Assembly (NCBI RefSeq): GCF_963678635.1
Contig: NC_087068.1
Coordinates: 33,429,436 to 33,493,435 of the forward strand
Length of the DNA: 64,000 nucleotides
Direction of reading: 5' to 3'
Source of the DNA: Symsagittifera roscoffensis
Lineage: Eukaryota; Xenacoelomorpha; Acoela; Convolutidae
Shown here piece by piece: positions 31,697-41,849 of the stretch. A program made the position numbers and the translations under genes. The notes beneath the pieces were generated by a model. The model ran no database searches, was not told the DNA's origin, and saw nothing but the letters and a program-made list of their open reading frames with translations. Position 1 is the first letter of the stretch, and every line of letters starts with the position of its first letter.

Positions 31697-33807
31697 GTGA
31701 GTACTTTTAAAAAATCTTTTGCTATCATTCACCACCAAAAAATAAATTTGCAAAAAATTTATTTGGTTGGTCTTTTAACTCTAATAATACTTTCGAATCA
31801 AAACTCAGCATTTGATCCGAAAGAACAATTGTATGCAAATACTGCAAATAATCTTCGGGTTGCTCATTATGATTGTCAACTAATGACTTCTAACAAAATG
31901 TTCTCTCTAAATAAAGTAGCACCTTGCAAATTCCAACCAGAAAATTTTAAAGTAACCCATGCTTATGTTACTCTATATCAGAGACATTATCGCACAAAAG
32001 TAAATGCGACAATGTGTCGAATCAAACACCAATCATTGCGTTGTTTCTGCGATTCTTTTGATTCGAGTGGTATCGACGCTCGACAAAATATATCACTACT
32101 GATCTCCATTTATCTGCCGATCAATGTAAATCGGCCGCCGACAGAGGCTATCTTAACCTAGGGTATGCTAGTATTGGAAATATTCCTTTCAAATTTAATG
32201 TTAATACAGTAACTAATGCCCATGCTGGCAAAGTTGACGGCAAACATCATAATGAATGTGATGGCCGTTCTTGGATTAAATTGGACACTTTTGAAACTTA
32301 CATGCAAAATGTAACTCTGACTGTTAAGCTCAAAGATGGAACAGTCAATAATTGGCAAAACATTCCTTTGCCCTGTCCAGTGTCTACAAATGGATGTGAA
32401 ACAACATCCTTAGACGCTTTTGCTTATACTTGGGAAGAACCCAAAAATTGCATTTTCACTGTTTTAAACAGATTTCCGGCTAAAATGATTCAAAACGAAG
32501 AATCATACTATATAATTAAAGGCAATTCTAGCCCGTCCATTCATTCTACCCAAACAATGGATTCTCAAAAATTTATGCTACAGGTGATGAATAAACTGCA
32601 ATCTCTTTGTGGTCATCCCAGAATAGTGTATCCAACTTCATATGATTCAATTTTTATTGCATACACTGACGGTTTCAATATGGATACTTGAATCCAAGTT
32701 AAACCAACCCCAGAAACGGGAACTATTCATAATGCCGGCCAACCAAATTCTACTTTTCTCACAACAAGTGATGATTTGCCGCCACTCAAATTTTCAACTC
32801 ATCAAATTGACTACGAAGCTCATATAGGAACCAAATTGGACTATATTCTTTTTTATAGCTTCTACATGCTCAGAACGGCCGAGTTAGCCCTACTGCAAAA
32901 TCAATGTGAGCTAGAACGCTCCTCAATATTAAATACTTTAATGCTTTCACTTGAAAGCCCACGTTTGGCTGGCTATATTTTAACTCAGAACCGCTCTATG
33001 TTCTTAGAGACCAATGGCAATGTTGCCTGGCTCTACCATTGTCCGAAATTTTATTCACCTTTGCAATTAATGGATGAATGCTATAATCGCATTCCCATTA
33101 TGTATAAGGAAAATGTTCGATTTGTCGATCCAATTACGCGACAAACTTTTTAGTCGGCAGATCTACAAGACTGCTCCGACAAACATTCAAATCTCTTTCA
33201 ACTAGATGTTGATGATGATAAGTCCTGGATTGAATTAACCCCTCAAATTACAAGGGTTACAGGACCATATCTCTTATAAACAAATTGATAGTTCAAAAAG
33301 TTAAGCATTCTTTAGCCTCTAGCCAAGGCGCTTCAATCTACACTTATGCTCAAATGCAAAAATTCTGGAATATGATTTCCGATAATTCAGATGAAAGGAA
33401 TACTACAAAAAGTATCCAGGTCCTTTCTAAATGCTAAAAAATTTCTTTTCACGGACTCATATAGCCCACTAGGCTCTTCCCAAACAATATATTTGGACTA
33501 TCTCATCTCTCCAAACTTTTGGAAAAACGAATACACCCGTATATTCGGAAAAGTACAATACTATTTAGAAAAATGCGGAATAGTTTTCGCCTCTTTTCTA
33601 TTTATGAAATTCATACTAGATTGCCTAGTATTCATAAGAAAGGCTATTCACAAAATCACCGGCCGCTCACTACACTTTGGCAAAGTATTGCTTGCCGCCT
33701 CATATAATATACTTTTCACTTCCATAGTGACCTCAATTTTCACTCAAGATGAGCAAACTAAAAAATTGAACAAGAATGTGATCAAAAAATACAAGCCCCT
33801 CTTTTAG
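31613..33807 (+). pseudogene. Env-like membrane glycoprotein, broken
   Basis: A short cytoplasmic-like N-terminus is followed by a hydrophobic segment (YLVGLLTLIILS, about residues 49-60; signal or anchor), a Cys-rich ectodomain with several N-glycosylation sequons, and a C-terminal hydrophobic segment (GIVFASFLFMKFILDCLVFI) with a basic tail, as expected for a fusion glycoprotein of an env-bearing LTR element. Breaks: a frame change near 32090-32160, in-frame stops at 32689-32691 and 33151-33153, and a disturbed region before 33391. The protein is therefore inactive in this copy. The Cys pattern recalls env genes captured from arthropod negative-strand RNA viruses, but I cannot assign the family by eye. 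Confidence 0.6.
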
Positions 33808-33933
33808 AGGAAATTGATAAAATAAACCAGGATCGCATGTATCCTCACATCCAATTAACAAGTTTCGAGAGAAGAACTCAAAACTTGGATCACCCAAAAA
33901 ACTCAGTCTAATAAAAAAATTCTACTGTTCTAG

Positions 33934-34641
33934 GATATACCAACAGATTCAACTATGGACGCAACACTTGATGACGACTTGAGAGATTTTGAGGATCTTC
34001 TCTCACTCCTGCCACCAACCGATCCGCTGGATTCACAAATTTCAGCACTCAATCAACAACCAACTGTTTCTACTATTACAACCCCCACTGCAACGCCGAC
34101 CTCAACACGATCCTTCGTTGAGCCACTACTTCAAACCAATTCAGCTGTCCCAATAACTACAGCATCAAAGCCACCACCCCTAAAAGTTTCACCCCCTGAT
34201 TTCAAAATAGCCCTGGTTCCTTCGAATTCTCGAATTATAAAGCGAACCCAGATTGTGAGACCATATACGATACTAACGGCAAATACGCCGGTATCAATTT
34301 CTCAATATCCAATGACCATTAGGCGACAGCCCTTACACCCCACTGAATTAAACACTAAATTACATATTCAGTTAGAAAGGGAACGATACATTAATTCTAA
34401 CAGTAATCGCGGCTTCGATATGGATCTCAATTATGCTTTGAATCCATTAATCAACCGTCTTAAATTAGAAGCCTATCACCCGATAAAAAAAATGTACTCC
34501 ATAACTAATTCCCTTCTTGAATATCAAAAAATCTATGTCCCAGCAAAATATCTGACAGCAAAATTACAAACCCCCCAGTTAGATGAATATACTGAACAAA
34601 TTCAGCGCAGTCATATACATGAAACGCATCAAATCCGGTAG
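33934..34641 (+). CDS. 3' accessory ORF with its own splice acceptor
   Basis: 236 codons from the acceptor (TCTACTGTTCTAG, ends 33933); an ATG at 33955 would allow independent initiation. The N-terminus is acidic and Leu-rich (DLRDFEDLLSLLPP), then a Thr/Pro/Ser-rich linker, then a more ordered half with basic residues (IIKRTQIVRPYTIL). An acidic head with a flexible linker is reminiscent of transcription activators, but no domain is recognised. Joined in phase to the 28-codon leader exon it would give about 264 residues. The frame is intact. Confidence 0.5.
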   Translation, partial: DIPTDSTMDATLDDDLRDFEDLLSLLPPTDPLDSQISALNQQPTVSTITTPTATPTSTRSFVEPLLQTNSAVPITTASKPPPLKVSPPDFKIALVPSNSRIIKRTQIVRPYTILTANTPVSISQYPMTIRRQPLHPTELNTKLHIQLERERYINSNSNRGFDMDLNYALNPLINRLKLEAYHPIKKMYSITNSLLEYQKIYVPAKYLTAKLQTPQLDEYTEQIQRSHIHETHQIR

Positions 34642-35254
34642 CTGAAAAAGCAAATCCACAATTTGAAAACAAAAAATCACTAACTTATAGCCCGGTTGGA
34701 AGGAAATTTGTAAAAATTTATCCTTTCATTTAAACATTTATTCTTTCGTTTTATATAGCTATGTAGTATAGCTATTAATTTTGCCTTTCTCAACAATTTT
34801 GACTTTTATAAAAAACAAAAAAAAAACAAAAAATACACCCTTTTGTATGAACCAGTCCTCCCCTTATTACGCATATGGACATCCACTTCACATACTTCAG
34901 GACAAAAAGGAGACTTCGGAAAAAGAATGTTCAAGGAATGATAATTTTAAACTGACCTGCAAACTTTTGAGAAACAAATAATTTTGATGTATTTAATTTT
35001 ATAGTTAAATCTCTTGGTTGTGTAAACTCTATTTTGATTTATTAATGTAACTGATGTATTTATATTCATTCAAGCCTGACTCAAATTATCAGTTGTTCGA
35101 TAACATCTGCTACCTGTAATACCAACAAACTATTGAACCAACTTTATGAGATTGAAAGAAAAAGCTTCGATCGATCAACAATTACCCCACTATTCAAGTG
35201 AAAGTAAAAAAATGAAAGTTTTAGTTTTTTCCCCTCCAAATAGGAGGATGGATA
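34642..35254 (+). other. Ty3 3' non-coding region and polypurine tract
   Basis: AT-rich, with no supported gene. A purine-rich run (AGGAGGATGGATA, ends 35254) directly before the 3' LTR fits the plus-strand primer site. Confidence 0.55.
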
Positions 35255-35871
35255 TGTTCTGATTTCAAAGAGAAACAGAAACATGAATTATTTTATTGCG
35301 TTCACAAAATGCCACCACAAAAGAAATATGTTTTTTCCCTTGCAAAAGGAAGGGAAATGCTATTGGAATAATTCGTATAACGTTTTAAGCATTGAGAATT
35401 GAAACGACTATTCTCATTCAATGCGAATAATAACAATTCCTCTCGTCAAGTACGAGCATACGAAACTTTCTTCTCGTAAAATACGAATGTACGAATAGAG
35501 AATACGAAGTTAAGAAGTAACTTCTTATTTGATCCCAAAAGTGGCGTGATTTCAACAATATCTCTTCTAACACCACAACCTCCCTCTCTAATATCCCAAC
35601 AATATCTCTTCTAACACCAACACCACTCTCTTCAACCACCCCCACCATTCTCTAAAATAATATCCAATCTCAGAAAAAATATCTCTAATCTCACCGTAAA
35701 AAATATATGTTGAGTCAAAAGGCAACTTGCTGTAAATTCATACTAACTTCTTTTCTAATAAAATATTTCTCAGCGAATTTTAGATTTACTTTCTAAGATA
35801 GAAAGTAGAAAGGACCCTTTATTCCTAGCAAGCGTTTTGTCCGGCGCACATATGGTTGCTAGCTCAGAATA
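35255..35871 (+). repeat. 3' LTR, complete (617 bp)
   Basis: TGTTCT...AGAATA, imperfect inverted ends. It matches the truncated 5' LTR but lacks about 45 bp including the TATA box. It is followed by ACAG and the continuation of SARS1 intron 2. Confidence 0.88.
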
Positions 35872-36035
35872 ACAGACACAAAATTGTGCTCCTATCCAGT
35901 GCACAGTTTGGCCTCGTAATGTTTCTGTTTCTTTGCGTTCATTACTCTGACTTGCGTTCAACTGTCGGTTGGCTAGTTTTTTGATATGTTTTTGTATGCG
36001 GTGGTAGAAATTGTAATGAAAAATGTTTCTTTTAG

Positions 36036-36193
36036 GCATAGCGATTCCGGATGCGCTGAAAGATTTCTTGCCGAGGCAGTATAAAGAAGTAATCAAATTC
36101 AAAAAGAGTATGGCGCAAGTACAGGAGGAGAACAAACTGCCAACGGGTGTGGCTGGAGACAAGGGAAAGCAAAAGCCGAAAGCAGAAGAATGA
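36036..36193 (+). CDS. SARS1: Seryl-tRNA synthetase, exon 3 (C-terminus)
   Basis: Acceptor TTTCTTTTAG (ends 36035). The two bases GC complete the split Gly codon after exon 2, giving QTAEGIAIPDALKDFLP, which matches the animal cytosolic family after motif 3. The remaining residues are a basic Lys-rich tail (KGKQKPKAEE) ending in TGA at 36191-36193; the vertebrate protein has a longer Lys-rich extension with a nuclear signal in the same place. The exon is intact. An AATAAA (36562-36567) about 370 nt downstream may be its poly(A) signal. Confidence 0.9.
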
Positions 36194-36561
36194 GCTACTG
36201 CTAATCAATTGAATGCTTCAAAAATACACCTGTTGAATTAGATTCCGATGATGAGGGTCTTATGCTAATGCATGAACTATTTTGTGGCAGCTTAAAGTTT
36301 CTTTCTCATATTTGTCATCTTGTGTAAAATTGTAAATTATTGCATCCAGGGGTTGTTTTGACGGGTCTGGTAATACATTATTTCTAACTGGCCTGATCAG
36401 CTTGTCCTTTGCCGTAAGCTTCGAGAATTTCAGGTTATGACTAGTAGCACCACCAGTTGAGCTGGCCTTGACGGGTCTCTGGCTTTTTTTCGCGCACACT
36501 TCTTCCACATCAAAGCATTCAGTGATTAGTCATGGGAAGCGTAATTAAACGCCGTAGGTTA

Positions 36562-36567
36562 AATAAA
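36562..36567 (+). terminator. Possible SARS1 poly(A) signal
   Basis: AATAAA, the first on this strand after the SARS1 stop codon. A minus-strand 82-codon frame overlaps the presumed 3'UTR and is not called. Confidence 0.4.
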
Positions 36568-36634
36568 GTTGCATATTTAGAAACAAAGTTTACCGCTAAT
36601 TAGCCAGCAGATGCAAGTGATCGGTGTCAGGACT

Positions 36635-36892
36635 ATTTGCCCTAAGTCAATCGGCCCTATGCCAACTTGTACTATACTAACTTGCCCTACATGGCCTATA
36701 TTTCAAGCTTAATTGTTCAACAAAAATATCTTTCATCTTTATGCCAACATTATGTTCTAAGATGATATCAAAGAATCTGGGGCAAGTTTCATTTTTCTAT
36801 TATCTGGGACAAGGTGGCATTGGACAAGTTGTCATCTGGGGCATGGTGGAAACGAACAAGTTGGGCTGTGAAAAGTTGACTTGGGGCAAAAT
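36635..36892. mobile_element. Small MITE-like element
   Basis: The terminal inverted repeats are ATTTGCCCTAAGTCAA and (reverse) ATTTTGCCCCAAGTCAA. Inside are several short copies of ACTTG(T/C)CC in both orientations, as in Mutator-like subterminal repeats. No coding capacity, and no clear target duplication. Confidence 0.45.
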
Positions 36893-36924
36893 GGCATGTG
36901 ACTAAATTATCTAGCTGTATCGTT

Positions 36925-37272
36925 ATTACACCTGTGAGAGCAAGTGTCTTGTAATTGGGAACTAGACTTTTTCCGTCGAAAAATTTCGTAAAAATATTAG
37001 TTGCCTTTTTGCTTGCTTCTTTTTGAACCTAGATGACGTGGTTAACTTTGCATCTAAGTTGTGAGTTCGAGTCCCACCGGACCTTGTTTTTTTTCAGTAT
37101 GTTTGCAATTTTGTTTTTTCCGTTAATAATTGAATTGTCGGAGTTTCTTTTATCTGCTCAAGTTTTGTCGGCTGTTGCCACATCACTGATTTTTCTTGTG
37201 CATTAAGCAACTTTTTTTATGTTTGCAAGTGTTGTTCATTGTAGTCTCAAGGTGAATTAAAACTTTTTTTAC
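36925..37272 (+). repeat. tRNA-derived SINE-like repeat, copy 3
   Basis: Best-preserved B box (GAGTTCGAGTCCC). The head has CTGTGAGAGCAAGTGTCTTGTAAT and the tail CCGGACCTTGTTTTTTTTCAG, followed by a body related to copy 1. Confidence 0.5.
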
Positions 37273-37872
37273 TAAATGTTTTTATTCTTTTTCTGCTCAA
37301 CTGCTGTCTGCTCAAAGATGGTCGGCCTTGTTTTTCATTTTTTGCAAACAAGACCGTTTATATTTTTGTCTGGCTGCATACTCCCTGTTCCCCCTGGTCT
37401 GTTTTTATTTACCCCTTTGTCTATAGCCTTCGAAAAAGTTTGAGACCGATATTTTGAGTTTTTTCGCTTTCTCCAAAACTTACCAAACAAATGATTTATT
37501 TTTTTCTCATTGAATAGTGCGGATATGAAAGCTTCCCTCCATGAGCGGCGAATCTCGAAATTTTTTTAATTTTTAAATAATGGTCCTAGGAATGGTAAAA
37601 TTTCAGATTTTTTACCGTTTGTTTTTGACACTCGAAAACTAACCTCCCAAACCTGAGGAAGCTCCTTTGCTTACCCCAAATCGCTCAAAATTTTTTGACA
37701 CAAAAATTTTTGGCCCTCGAAAAGTAAGAGTTTAGAATTTGGGACAGTTTTTCCACACTTTCAACTTCTCTCGAGAACTACCCTGCAGAACCTGGATGTG
37801 TGGTTTCAATCGAATTTACAGGTTGGTTGAATCTTTTCTGCATATGCGGCTAAGCCTGATAATGATATTGCC
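37273..37872. other. Non-coding stretch
   Basis: AT-rich, no gene. The part at 37770-37860 is a diverged copy of about 50110-50210. Confidence 0.4.
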
Positions 37873-38278
37873 GAACCATTAGTCTTTTAAGCTTTCAGTT
37901 CCATGGTTTTTCATATTTAATTCCAACTTTATCTTACAGTCAGTCAAATGATAGTGTTTACAATTACATTCAACATGTCAAGATGTTACAATCACAAGTC
38001 ACAATCGACAATAATAAAATGACAGTTAGTGATCAATAACATCCTCGTGGGAGGTTAGTTTTTTCCCCAGGTGTTATCAAAGCTAATTTAATGGCGGGTC
38101 GAGTTATATTCCCTGGCGCTGTTTTTATGACGCACCAACGCGCTCTGCCGTCAGGCCCGGTAAAAGTCTCGTTGTTTCCAGTTTTGGCGATGGACTCCAG
38201 TTTTGATTATGTCCTCCAGTTTTGATGACATTGTCTAGCTGTGACCATTTCCGTGCGCCGGTTGAGTTTCGGGGCATA

Positions 38279-40307
38279 TTATTTCAGCAGTCGGAGCCAG
38301 AAGCAGTCCATCTTCTCTTTCACTAGTCTCCAAGACTTCGCGGACATCTTACCGGTTGACTGGTCATCGAAGGTCACTGAGGTTGTGTACACAAATGGTC
38401 TGCCAAGAAGAAATTGGTTCGGCGTCAACTGAAGGTCGTCCGAGATATCACTGTTCACATGCGTCAATTATCGTCCAATCAGTAGTCCTTGGGTTTCAGC
38501 AACGATAGCGATTAAGATATCTCGAGAAAGGCGTGCAGATCCAAGATTCAGAAGGAAAACTCGTTCAATCATCTGACCGAGTCACTCCCACACACCACCA
38601 AAGTGAGAAAAATTCATTTTCCAGCTGAAATTTTGATCATTCTAATAGTTATCTCTGTGTCGAATGAAAATGACTCTGTACGCAACTGCTTTTTCGCTCC
38701 CATAAAGTATGTCGCGTTGTCCGAGAGTAGTCGTTGTGATGAGCCGCGACGTGCTTTGAACCTGCAAATAGCTGTCACGCAATTGTCGGTTGTGAGGCTT
38801 CCTGTCTTTTCTAAATGCATAGCACGAGTAGTGAAGCCCGTGAACAAACGGATAACTTGCTTCGTCGTTGATGAATTTTTGACAATATGGAAAGGTCCAA
38901 AGTAGTTAACTCGATAGTTTTGAATGGATAAGGGTTTTTATTTGGATCCTGAAAGCGAGTGGCGGGAAGATCCGAAATGAAGATGTCGAGCCCTTTTCCT
39001 TGGAGTGATGAGAAAATTTATGCTGAAGGTAATTGCGGACATATTGCGGGCAATGGGCGTGTTCGATTTAAAGTCGTGCTGCTGGTTCTTTAGAATTAAG
39101 AATAAAAGGGTACTTGGCGGTTTCGCGAATTGGCGATTGTCGAAGACGTCCCCTAGCTTTGAGAGTATTATAGATAACAGAATGTCTTTGTTCAATTTTT
39201 TCACTTGGATTCATTTGATGGTTTCTGGGAATTTTTTCTCGAAAAGTTTCGAAAATAGGGGATTTTACTGAATCCCATTAATATGCGTAAGGCAGTTTTT
39301 TCCCGTTGTTCCTCAGCAGGCTAATAAACATGAGAATCATGATAGATACTTTGAGAAACTTGAGCCATTTAGAGAACCGTGAAAAATCGATAAATGGCTT
39401 GGCTTCTCCTATTCTTGCGTTGAAGAACGTAACTTCACTACGTGGAGACTTAAATCAATTTGATTCCGGTATCACAAAGTCAGGAGGCTGGAAACAGAGT
39501 TAATGGACATCCGAAAGCAGTATTCCTCTTGTTGCATGATCAGCTGGATTACGGTTCCCTGATATTTGATTCTACTGTGACTCTTTGGAAGAGGAAATTA
39601 TTTCAGTGACTCTTCTGCTTCAAAAATCCTTGCGCGTAGGCTTATTTTTAAGCCAAGACGGAACCGTAGTGCTCTCTGTCCAGTAGAAAACAGAGTCTGG
39701 CTCAAACCTTGTTTCATCTAAAATGATATACAGAGTCGCGACTTTGTAAAATCGTTTCACACAGCGGCTTGTAGCTCGAGCTTAAGGATGCTCTCCTGCT
39801 TCAGTGGAGCTACTTTGGTTCTTCCAATAAGAAAATCGGCCCTAATTTTAGAAACTGTAGTAGTTCGAAAGTAAACAGAATCTGCGAATTTTGTTAGATT
39901 GAATCATCCTTTTTGTAAAGTAGATTTTACATTTGAGATTGACGTTCCCGCGATGTCTACGAATTTGAATGAAAGAAAAAAAACATCCAAAAAAAATTCT
40001 GGTTATTGAGCTGCGTTTTATCGGAATTGTTTCCGGCAATGTCTTCAGCAGTTTGATGCAATGTTAAAATTGCAATCGACGCCAATCATTTTGCACCGAA
40101 TAACAATCTAGTATTCCAGTATTGTTTTAGGCCATTCTTGCTGGTCCGCAAAAAACGAAGGGCATACTGATCAGATTGTTTGATGCCTTTTTGCTTGAAT
40201 ATACCTTCATTATCTGCAGATACTGCAATTGACTGTTCGCGAAATCGCAATAATAAACGAAACATATTGTTCAAAAGATCGAGTCCGGCTTCCATAAAAC
40301 ATTTCAA
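38279..40307 (-). pseudogene. BEL/Pao pol remnant, copy 1
   Basis: Read on the minus strand: RT piece (40307-40086) with DLLNNMFRLLLRFRE, SADNEGIFKQ and DQYALRFL; RNase H piece near 39700 with VFYWTESTTVPSWL and NPADHATRG; integrase core (38847-38614) with TTRAMHLEKTGSLTT and LLSDNATYFMGA; integrase end (38467-38279) with LTPNQFLLGRPF. These are characteristic BEL/Pao boxes in the right order. Large parts between them are missing or out of frame, so it is dead. No LTRs are seen. Confidence 0.8.
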
Positions 40308-40354
40308 AGAGACTCATTGGAATTTTGAAGCAGCATTTTCTAGGAAGGCATGCT

Positions 40355-41038
40355 TCTTAAAAGGAAGGCATGCTTCATTATCGTACAGTAAAAATGTAAA
40401 GGACACGGAAAACATGATCAAATTCTAATTTTGAAAATTGAGTTTAATTAGCAGATTTACCAGCGAAATGAAAATTTACCTATTGATCCGGTTTTCCAAA
40501 ATGGGTTATTTTATCAAAAAGTGCCAATCATAAATTGTTCTAAAAATTCAAAGAGCTTTAAGGCCATCTTGTTTCCTCGAAATTTGAAAACTGAATTTTT
40601 TTTCAAAAAACAGGTCACTATTTTGTCCATTAAGAGGCCAAACTGTGCTTTTTGTGCATTGTAAGCGGATTCCGCAACAAGGACGCTCCTTTTAATCTTC
40701 TTTTGTTCTTTACCTTCCTTGGATCGTTCCGACCAAATTTTCACACGTTTAAAGACTTGTCGCTGGAATCCAGGAACATACAGACACAAAATTGTGCTCC
40801 TATCCAGTGCACAGTTTGGCCTCGTAATGTTTCTGTTTCTTTGCGTTCATTACTCTGACTTGCGTTCAACTGTCAGTTGGCTAGGTTTTTTGATATGTTT
40901 TTTTTTGTATGCGGTGGTAGAAATTGTCATGAAAAATGTTTCTTTTAGGCATAGCAATTCCGGATGCGCTGAAAGATTTCTTGCCGAGGCAGTATAAAGA
41001 AGTAATCAAATTCAAAAAGAGCATGGCGCAAGTACAGG
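40355..41038 (+). pseudogene. Captured SARS1 intron 2 end plus exon 3 part, copy 1
   Basis: Matches SARS1 intron 2 at 21041-21474 joined directly to 35872-36125. The exon 3 part (acceptor, then GIAIPDALKDFLP to MAQVQ) lies at 40949-41038 and is then replaced by unrelated sequence. It lacks the Ty3 element and is the empty-site form. Confidence 0.88.
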
Positions 41039-41443
41039 GCTTGGATGTTATCTATGTTAAACATTACTTATTCCAACAAAGCCGATGGTCACGAATTATT
41101 GATTTGAACACTTCTCACGCGAACTTATAATTTTTTCGACGCTGACAAGCAACCGATAGAGGGTAAATTTCATGAGCCCGAACTAATCAGAGGATTGAAA
41201 AGGAAAGGATCAAACTAAACAAGGTCTAGCAACTTAAAAGTTGATAAAGATTCCTTTACTATTGGTGTCATCAGTCTCAATCAACATCTTCATTGAGAAC
41301 TTGCTAGCGAGTTTTTAAAATATGCTGAGTGAAGGTAGCAATCTACAAAGCGAATGGAGAGATGAATTGGCAGAAATAACGTTTCCCACTCATTTCAACA
41401 ATGTAACAGATACTAAAATGGTGTACTACAAAAAAGACAAAAA
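41039..41443 (+). pseudogene. Polinton remnant, copy 1
   Basis: Short coding-like pieces: a segment with DADKQPIEGKFHEPEL (near 41140), like the region after the integrase core in Polintons, and the start of a frame with SEWRDELAEITFPTHFNN (from 41320), like a Polinton minor-capsid-type protein. Identification rests on the fuller copy at 44592-46480. Confidence 0.45.
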
Positions 41444-41849
41444 GAACCATTAGTCTTTTAAGCTTTCAGTTCCATGGTTTTTCATATTTAATTCCAACTT
41501 TATCTTACAGTCAGTCAAATGATAGTGTTTACAATTACATTCAACAAGTCAAGATGTTACAATCACAAGTCACAATCGACAATAATAAAATGACAGTTAT
41601 TGATCAATAACATCCTCGTGGGAGGTTAGTTTTTTCCCCAGGTGTTATCAAAGCTAATTTAATGGCGGGTCGAGTTATATTCCCTGGCGCTGTTTTTATG
41701 ACGCACCAACGCGCTCTGCCGTCAGGTCCGGTAAAAGTCTCGTTGTTTCCAGTTTTGGCGATGGACTCCAGTTTTGATTATGTCCTCCAGTTTTGATGAC
41801 ATTGTCTAGCTGTGACCATTTCCGTGCGCCGGTTGAGTTTCGGGGCATA

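Larger units (their letters stand above)
21475..35871 (+). mobile_element. Complex Ty3-type LTR retroelement with env, macro domain and antisense gene
   Basis: The element starts at TGTTCT (21475) and ends at AGAATA (35871), flanked on both sides by ACAG (21471-21474 and 35872-35875), a 4-bp target duplication. The uninterrupted target sequence occurs twice downstream (around 40792 and 44336), which fixes both ends exactly. Order: partial 5' LTR, nested non-LTR insertion (21898-23795) that removed the LTR end, primer site and gag start, then gag, protease, macro domain, RT, RNase H, integrase, pol tail, antisense gene, env, accessory frame and 3' LTR. The RT finger region and part of the integrase core appear deleted, and gag, pol and env carry frameshifts or stops, so this copy is not autonomous. 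Confidence 0.88.
37873..41443. repeat. 3.57-kb tandem duplication, copy 1
   Basis: Starts at GAACCATTAGTC and runs to GACAAAAA. Copy 2 begins at 41444 with the same GAACCATTAGTC. The copies differ by rare substitutions and small indels, so the duplication is recent. Contents in order: BEL/Pao remnant (-), SARS1-derived segment (+), Polinton remnant (+). Confidence 0.92.

Noticed and set aside
36260-36508. 82-codon minus-strand ORF
   Set aside because: Lies in the presumed SARS1 3'UTR, has no ATG at a plausible place and no recognised domain; could be a terminal exon of a convergent gene but not supported.
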